From: Clytia hemisphaerica
Taxonomy: Eukaryota; Cnidaria; Hydrozoa; Leptothecata; Clytiidae
NCBI GenBank assembly: GCA_902728285.1
Contig: CACVBU010001151.1
Location: forward strand, 719,231-783,230
Length of the DNA: 64,000 nucleotides
Direction of reading: 5' to 3'
Shown: positions 58,677 to 64,000 of the stretch, one piece after another
Layout of the letters: each line of letters starts with the position of its first letter
Numbering within the stretch: position 1 is the first letter of the stretch
Translations under genes and position numbers: made by a program
The notes under the pieces: generated by a model
Seen by the model: only the letters and a program-made list of their open reading frames with translations
What the model was told of the DNA's origin: nothing
Databases searched by the model: none

Positions 58677-61600
58677 GGTTGTTACTATAACGAGGAACAA
58701 GAAGTAACGAGAAGTAACAAGAAGTAACGAGAAGTAACGAGTGCTTAAAAATGGAACTAACGAGTACTTTAGTCCAGAAAATGACGCTCCATTGTGTTGC
58801 TATTGTCACTAGTTAATTGTTTTAAGATTGATGACGTCATTTCCAGATTCTTTTTCAGGCAACTATATCTCATGATTGGCTTGTCCGTTTCCTTTCAAAT
58901 TTGACTTGTGACACCTTGACAATAATGCCTTGAAATTAACCTAATTAGATTTTGTCAATGTTGGTGATGACGTCATTATTTGGACCCTTTTTGGTACTGG
59001 AATCCGGACACCTATATCTCGTGATTGGCTTGTTTATTTCCTTTCAAATTTGGCATGTGACACCTTGACAATAATGCCTTGAAATTAACACAATTAGATT
59101 TTGTCAATTTCTGTTTTGACTAAAAGCACTTTGTAAGAGAAAAAGAACGAGCAAAATTTGCCTTCGCTGAACTTCAATGGGTCTAATCCTTTGCAATGGA
59201 GAACCAGCTCAGCCCTATAGTATAGAGCTCAGAATAAGCTTAACTAAGGATCCAGTGAAGCGCTGTAAGCTTACAGCCTAAGCCAAGGCGGCTCTGGAGG
59301 CCTAAAAATAGGTTTTCTAGTTTATCATAAAGCTAAATAAAATTGACACAATAGATTGTAATGATGTAACGGGCTTTCTTCTCAAATTTGGTTGTTTTAC
59401 ATCCATTTATGCATTTTCTCTGACAAAAATATCACAACAAACAATTTGTTGCTAAAAAAAAGATCAGTAAAAACCTTAAGTACATTGGATCTTCTTAATG
59501 ATGAGAATGACGCTTTATGAAGCTAAGAAGGGAACAAGAGTCCAACGGAGCGGTATGCAAAAGGGTTAAAATGAGAAAAACAAGTGATACTTTTATGGAC
59601 CTACCTGGTTATGCATTTAACATATTTATAATTGATATCTACGTGACGTGACCATTAAACAATCATTCAGAACACAAATAGTGACGATCTATTAAAATTA
59701 GTCGTTTGTTTCTTATAAAAAAACGTACATGCTCTTGAAATATTCTTTCATATTAAAGACTTTGTGAGCAAAAAAAACATCATCTCATAAAGAAAATTGA
59801 GTTATTTGACTTAGAACATTGATGCATGCTTATTTAATAGTGATTCTTATAGATAAACATGCGTTTTTTGAGCCAACAAAATTTTTTTGCAAAAATCTAC
59901 TTGAGCCATCTTTTAACTATAATGGTACCCTTATATTCATGCAAAAAATTAGAAAAAATTAATGATCCAATTTTTCACAAAGTCCAAAAAATCCATTTTT
60001 TAGCCGTTTTTTGGCCCAAATTTGCCCAAAAACATTTTTATAGAAAATCGGGCTCCGTCACAATCAAGGGTTTATAGTTATGCATCTTTGTGCAAAAAAT
60101 CTTAAATAATGAAAGAGCCAATCTCGAGAAAAGCTAATACCTAAGTAATTGATAATGTGCTTATAAAAAAATAACGAATTTGGCCAGTTTTTCTATAAAA
60201 ACACGCCAAGCAACCAAAATTTCCTGTCTAAACACACATATTCTTCAAAAGTAAGCCCTCGTGAGCAAAAAAAACATCTATCTCATAAAGAAATTGAGTA
60301 ATTTGACTAAGAACATTGATGTATGCTTATTAATAGTTGTTCTTATAGATAAACATGCGTTTTTTGAGCCAACAAAATTTTTTTGCAAAAATATGCTTGA
60401 GCCATCTTTAACCTATGATGGTACCCTACTTTCATGCAAAAAATCAGAAAAAATTAATAATCCAATTTTTCACAAAGTCCAAAAAACCCGTTTTTTAGCC
60501 GTTTTTTAGCCCAAATTTGCCCAAAAGAATATTTTTCGAAAATCGGGCTCCGTCACATTTTGGCCACTACCATTTTGCACCTTTGTACCAAAAATCAAAA
60601 GATTCCTATGATTCAATCCCGTGAAAAGTTGGTAACAGACGGACGGACGGACGAACACATGTTAATTTATAGGACCTCCAGGTAGGTCCAAAAAGGAAAT
60701 ATTTTGTGAATTTTACAAACTCTACAGGAACTGATATGACCAAATTTCGACCTTCTTAGGAGCTAAAATTTGAAATTTTTCTACTGTTACAACCCTTAGA
60801 GGACTAAAAGTTCGCAACGTGTCCAGTATATCCGAGCCAAAAATTGAAAATGAATACTTAGAGAGTGAAAGATTTCGACATTTTAAGGACGCTTAGAGAA
60901 ATTGTTTTCAAAAGTTTTGTTGATTTTCCCCATATTTTGGTCGAAGCTGAGAGAAAGATTTTTGATTTTCGTGATTTTGGCTTTAGACCCGCACAAACCC
61001 GTGACAGGTTTTGCCAACCCCCCCCATGAGATTTTAAGACGAATTGGACAAAGAATTAAAAAACGAAATAAACGTGTCCAGATTCCAGTACCAAAAAGGG
61101 CCCAAATGATGACATCATCACCAAAATTGACAAAATCTAATTAGCTTAATTTCAAGGCATTATTGTCAAGGTGTCATATGCCAAATTTGAAAGGAAACGG
61201 ACAAGCCAATCACGAAATAAAGGTGTCCGGATTCAAGTACAAAAAAGGGCCCAAATGATGACGTCATCACCAAAATTGACTAAATCCAATTAGGTTAATT
61301 TCAGGGCATTATTGTCAAGGTGTCATATGCCAAATTTGAAAGGAAACGGACAAGCCAATCACGAGATATAGGTGTCCGGATTCCAGTACCAAAAAGGGCC
61401 CAAATGATATCATCATCACCAAAATTGACAAAATCTAATTAGGTTAATTTCAAGGCATTATTGTCAAGGTGTCACATGCCAAATTTGAAAGGAAACGGAC
61501 AAGCCAATCACGAGATAAAGGTGTCCGGATTCCAGTACAAAAAAGGGCCCAAATGATGGCGTCATCACCAAAATTGACAAAATCTAATTAGGTTATTTTC

Positions 61601-61861
61601 AAGGCATTATTGTCAAGGTGTCACAAGAAAAATTTGAAAGGAAACAGACAAGCCAATCACGAGATATAGGTGCCTAACAAAAATCTAGAAATGACGTCAT
61701 CAATCTTAAAACAATTAACTGGTGACAATAGCAAAAATGGAGCGTCATTTTCTGGACTAAAGTACTCGTTACTTCCATTTAAGCACTCGTTACTTCTTGT
61801 TACTTCTTGTTACTTACTCGTTACTTCTCGTTACTTCTTGTTCCTCGTTATAGTAATAACC
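58677..61861. mobile_element. 3.2-kb element with long inverted terminal regions and a nested insertion
   Basis: The ends ggttgttactataacgagga and, reversed, ggttattactataacgagga are followed by agaagtaac runs and inverted arms (58677 to about 59115, and about 61065 to 61861). The right arm holds four units of about 149 bp with gggcccaaatgatg at 61098, 61247, 61395 and 61545; the left arm has about two. A GGACCTACC-family copy (59597-60689) is nested. No transposase is present, so it is non-autonomous. Target duplication is unclear. Confidence 0.75.
59597..60689. mobile_element. GGACCTACC-family element, nested copy
   Basis: Left end GGACCTACCTGG, right end ccaggtaggtcc. The interior contains a direct duplication: aaacatgcgttttttgagcc at 59854 and 60351, 497 bp apart. 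Near the right end is gacggacggacggacgaac. Non-coding; the open frames at 59859 and 60261 lie in the duplicated segments. Confidence 0.7.
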
Positions 61862-62392
61862 ATTTTTACATTGAATTAATCCTTAGCATATAAGTAAGCG
61901 CTGTTGTAAGTTTTGTTTCAAAAGCTTAAGTGAAACTCAAGATATTCAATTTTAAAGACAACCATGTATAATCAAAAACATAACAAAATGATAAAACTGA
62001 CGGCGAAAAACGAAAAGGAAAAAATACAGACCTAGACGTCAAAATTGTTCAACAAACAATATCCAGCTTTCGTTTTTTATATTCTAATATTTGGAGAATA
62101 CCAAAACGCCGTACAATATAATGCATTACTAAACAATTCCCCCCAAATATGCTTTTGCGTATTAATAAGACAACTTAAGGGAAATTGGGCTATGGATTGA
62201 AAGTCTAGTGGTAGGAAATTTCCTATGGGTAGGAAATCTGCATGAGGTGCAAAAAGACGATGGTTCAACGCCGTGAAGAGGAGGCTTTGTAGAGCTTTGT
62301 TAGATTTTCGAAAACTGTTTACAGAATGTTGTAAACACACACGTTTTAGCGTATTAATATATGGATGCTTAAAAAACAAGTAATACTTTTAT

Positions 62393-63029
62393 GGACCTAC
62401 CTGGTTATGCATTTAACACATATATAATTGATATCTACGTGAGTGTGACCATTAAACAATCATTCAGAACACAAATAGTGACGATCTATTAAAATTAGTC
62501 GTTTGTTTCTTATAAAAAAAACGTTTAGAAACCAAAATTTCATGCTCTTGAAATATTCTTTCATATTCAAGACTTTGTGAGCAAAAAAAACCATCTATTT
62601 CATCAAAAAATTGAGTAATTTGGCTAAGAACATTGATGTATGCTTATTAATAGTGATTCTTATAGATAAATATGCGTTTTTTGAGCCAACAAAATTTTTT
62701 TGAAAAAATCTGCTTGAGCCATCTTTTACCTATGATGGTAACCTACTTTCATGCAAAAAATCAGAAAAAGTTAATGATCCAATTTTATTCACAAAGTCCA
62801 AAAAACCCGTTTTTTAGCCGTTTTTTGGCCAAAAATTGCCCAAAAATATTTTTTTTTCGAAAATCGGGCTCCGTCACATTCGAGGATTTATAGTTATGCA
62901 TCTTTGTGCAAAAAATCATAAAGAATCAAAGAGCCAATCTCGAGAAAAGCTAATACCGAACGAACGAAGGAACGAACGGACGAACGGACAAAGGTTTAAA
63001 TTATAGGACCTCCGCCCCACCGGGGTAGG
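62393..63029. mobile_element. GGACCTACC-family element, single-unit copy (637 bp)
   Basis: Left end GGACCTACCTGG, right end with the palindrome cgccccaccggggtaggtc. The interior has one copy of the segment that is doubled in 59597-60689, then gaacgaacggacgaacggac. Non-coding. Confidence 0.7.
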
Positions 63030-63404
63030 TCAAAAAAAAAAAGCTCATATATTTATTTACAGCTATCCATGACGAATTTTTTTTAATTTTCTTGGGCATT
63101 TTGTGATTTTATTTATAAATAGACTGATTCGGTAATATCCAGTTAGGCACTATCTTCAACCAAATCTCAAGCAAGCTGTCTGTTCCTAACTGACTAATTT
63201 TCGCTAATGAAATAAAAGCAAACAAGAAACTATGTGCAGGTCCAAACGGGTACACTATATAAGGCTCGGAGCTAAGCAAAGTGTACCTATTGTTTCTGTC
63301 ACTTCTTAGAAAATCACATGGAATCGGTCTATTTCACTGTACGCGGGTTTTCTTTGGATTACGTCATATATCTTTGAGTCTTTAGCTTCACAGTATGTAT
63401 TTTT

Positions 63405-64000
63405 TCTTTATTTTTCTTATAAGCATATACTTTATAAGCATCAAATCAATAACTCTTGATAGACGGTGATATAGCCTTCGGTAATTAGTTCTTACAAAAT
63501 AAACAAGGGATGGCGCACAATATGAGCATATTCATTTTTCTTATAAGCATATACTTTATAAGCATCAAATCAATAACTCTTGATAGACGGTGATATAGCC
63601 TTCGGTAATTAGTTCTTACAAAGTAAACAAGGGATGGCACACAATTTGAGCACTTTTATTTTTCTTATGAGCATATACTTTATAAGAATCAAATCAATAA
63701 CTCTTGATAGACGGTGATATAGCCTTGGGTAATTAGTTCTTACAAAGTGAACAAGGGATGGCGCACAATATGAGCATTTTTATTTTTCTTATGAGCATAT
63801 ACTTTGTAAGAATCAAATCAATAACTCTTGATAGTCGGTGATATAGCCTTCGGTAATTAGTTCTTACAAAGTAAACAAGGGATGGCGCACAATATGAGCA
63901 TTTTTATTTTTATTATAAGCATATACTTTATAAGAATCAAATCAATAACTCTTGATAGACGGTGATATAGCCTTCGGTAATTAGTTCTTACAAAGTAAAC
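63405..64000. repeat. 124-bp tandem repeat running off the window end
   Basis: The phrase agcatatactttataag recurs near 63421, 63545, 63669, 63794 and 63918. A unit contains ttgatagacggtgatatagc and acaagggatggcgcacaat. At least 4.7 copies, a few percent different. No coding frame persists. Confidence 0.85.

Noticed and set aside
61670-61879. 69-residue + strand frame ending in serine/leucine repeats
   Set aside because: It translates the gttacttctcgttacttctt terminal repeats of the 58677-61861 element.

Overview
The window is nuclear DNA of an invertebrate animal. It is AT-rich, its genes are split by GT-AG introns, and it is crowded with DNA transposons and small inverted-repeat elements. 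An opsin-type receptor together with the animal autophagy gene EPG5 points to a eumetazoan. The opsin character, a DUF229 protein and an animal-type CACTA transposase would suit a cnidarian, but I cannot prove the phylum.

Layout. 1-2758: non-coding, old small elements. 2759-4060 (+): two-exon opsin-like receptor that keeps a lysine at the retinal-binding position and an aspartate at the counterion position. 6253-51454 (-): the C-terminal 1124 residues of an EPG5-like protein in seven exons whose splice phases all agree. One intron (11398-50432) is 39 kb long. 52860-56351 (-): complete two-exon DUF229 membrane protein with a mucin-like 15-residue repeat. 56391-64000: no gene seen; several non-autonomous DNA elements and a 124-bp tandem repeat that runs off the end.

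The giant EPG5 intron is the main interest. It holds a 121-bp minisatellite array (12214-19816, continuing at 39247-39713). A 19,430-bp CACTA/EnSpm-type transposon (19817-39246) is inserted in that array. Its ends read CACGGCT...AGCCGTG and it is flanked by a 3-bp AAA duplication, which can be checked against an uninterrupted copy of the same repeat unit at about 17810. The transposon carries a five-exon transposase (+), a head-to-head six-exon coiled-coil accessory gene (-), and a separate intact-looking protein kinase gene (+), followed by 171-bp tandem repeats. A second, inverted copy of the 121-bp array lies at 47046-49105. Ends of one transposon family (terminus GGACCTACC) sit at 11797 and 50420, so most of the giant intron may have been delivered or assembled by mobile DNA. 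Removing that span leaves an intron of about 410 bp, similar to its neighbours.

The three host genes show no evident functional link. The transposon genes plausibly work together: the transposase mobilises the element, the accessory protein may bind DNA or the transposase, and the kinase role is unknown. All exon boundaries were derived by hand from splice consensus and phase, with no transcript evidence.
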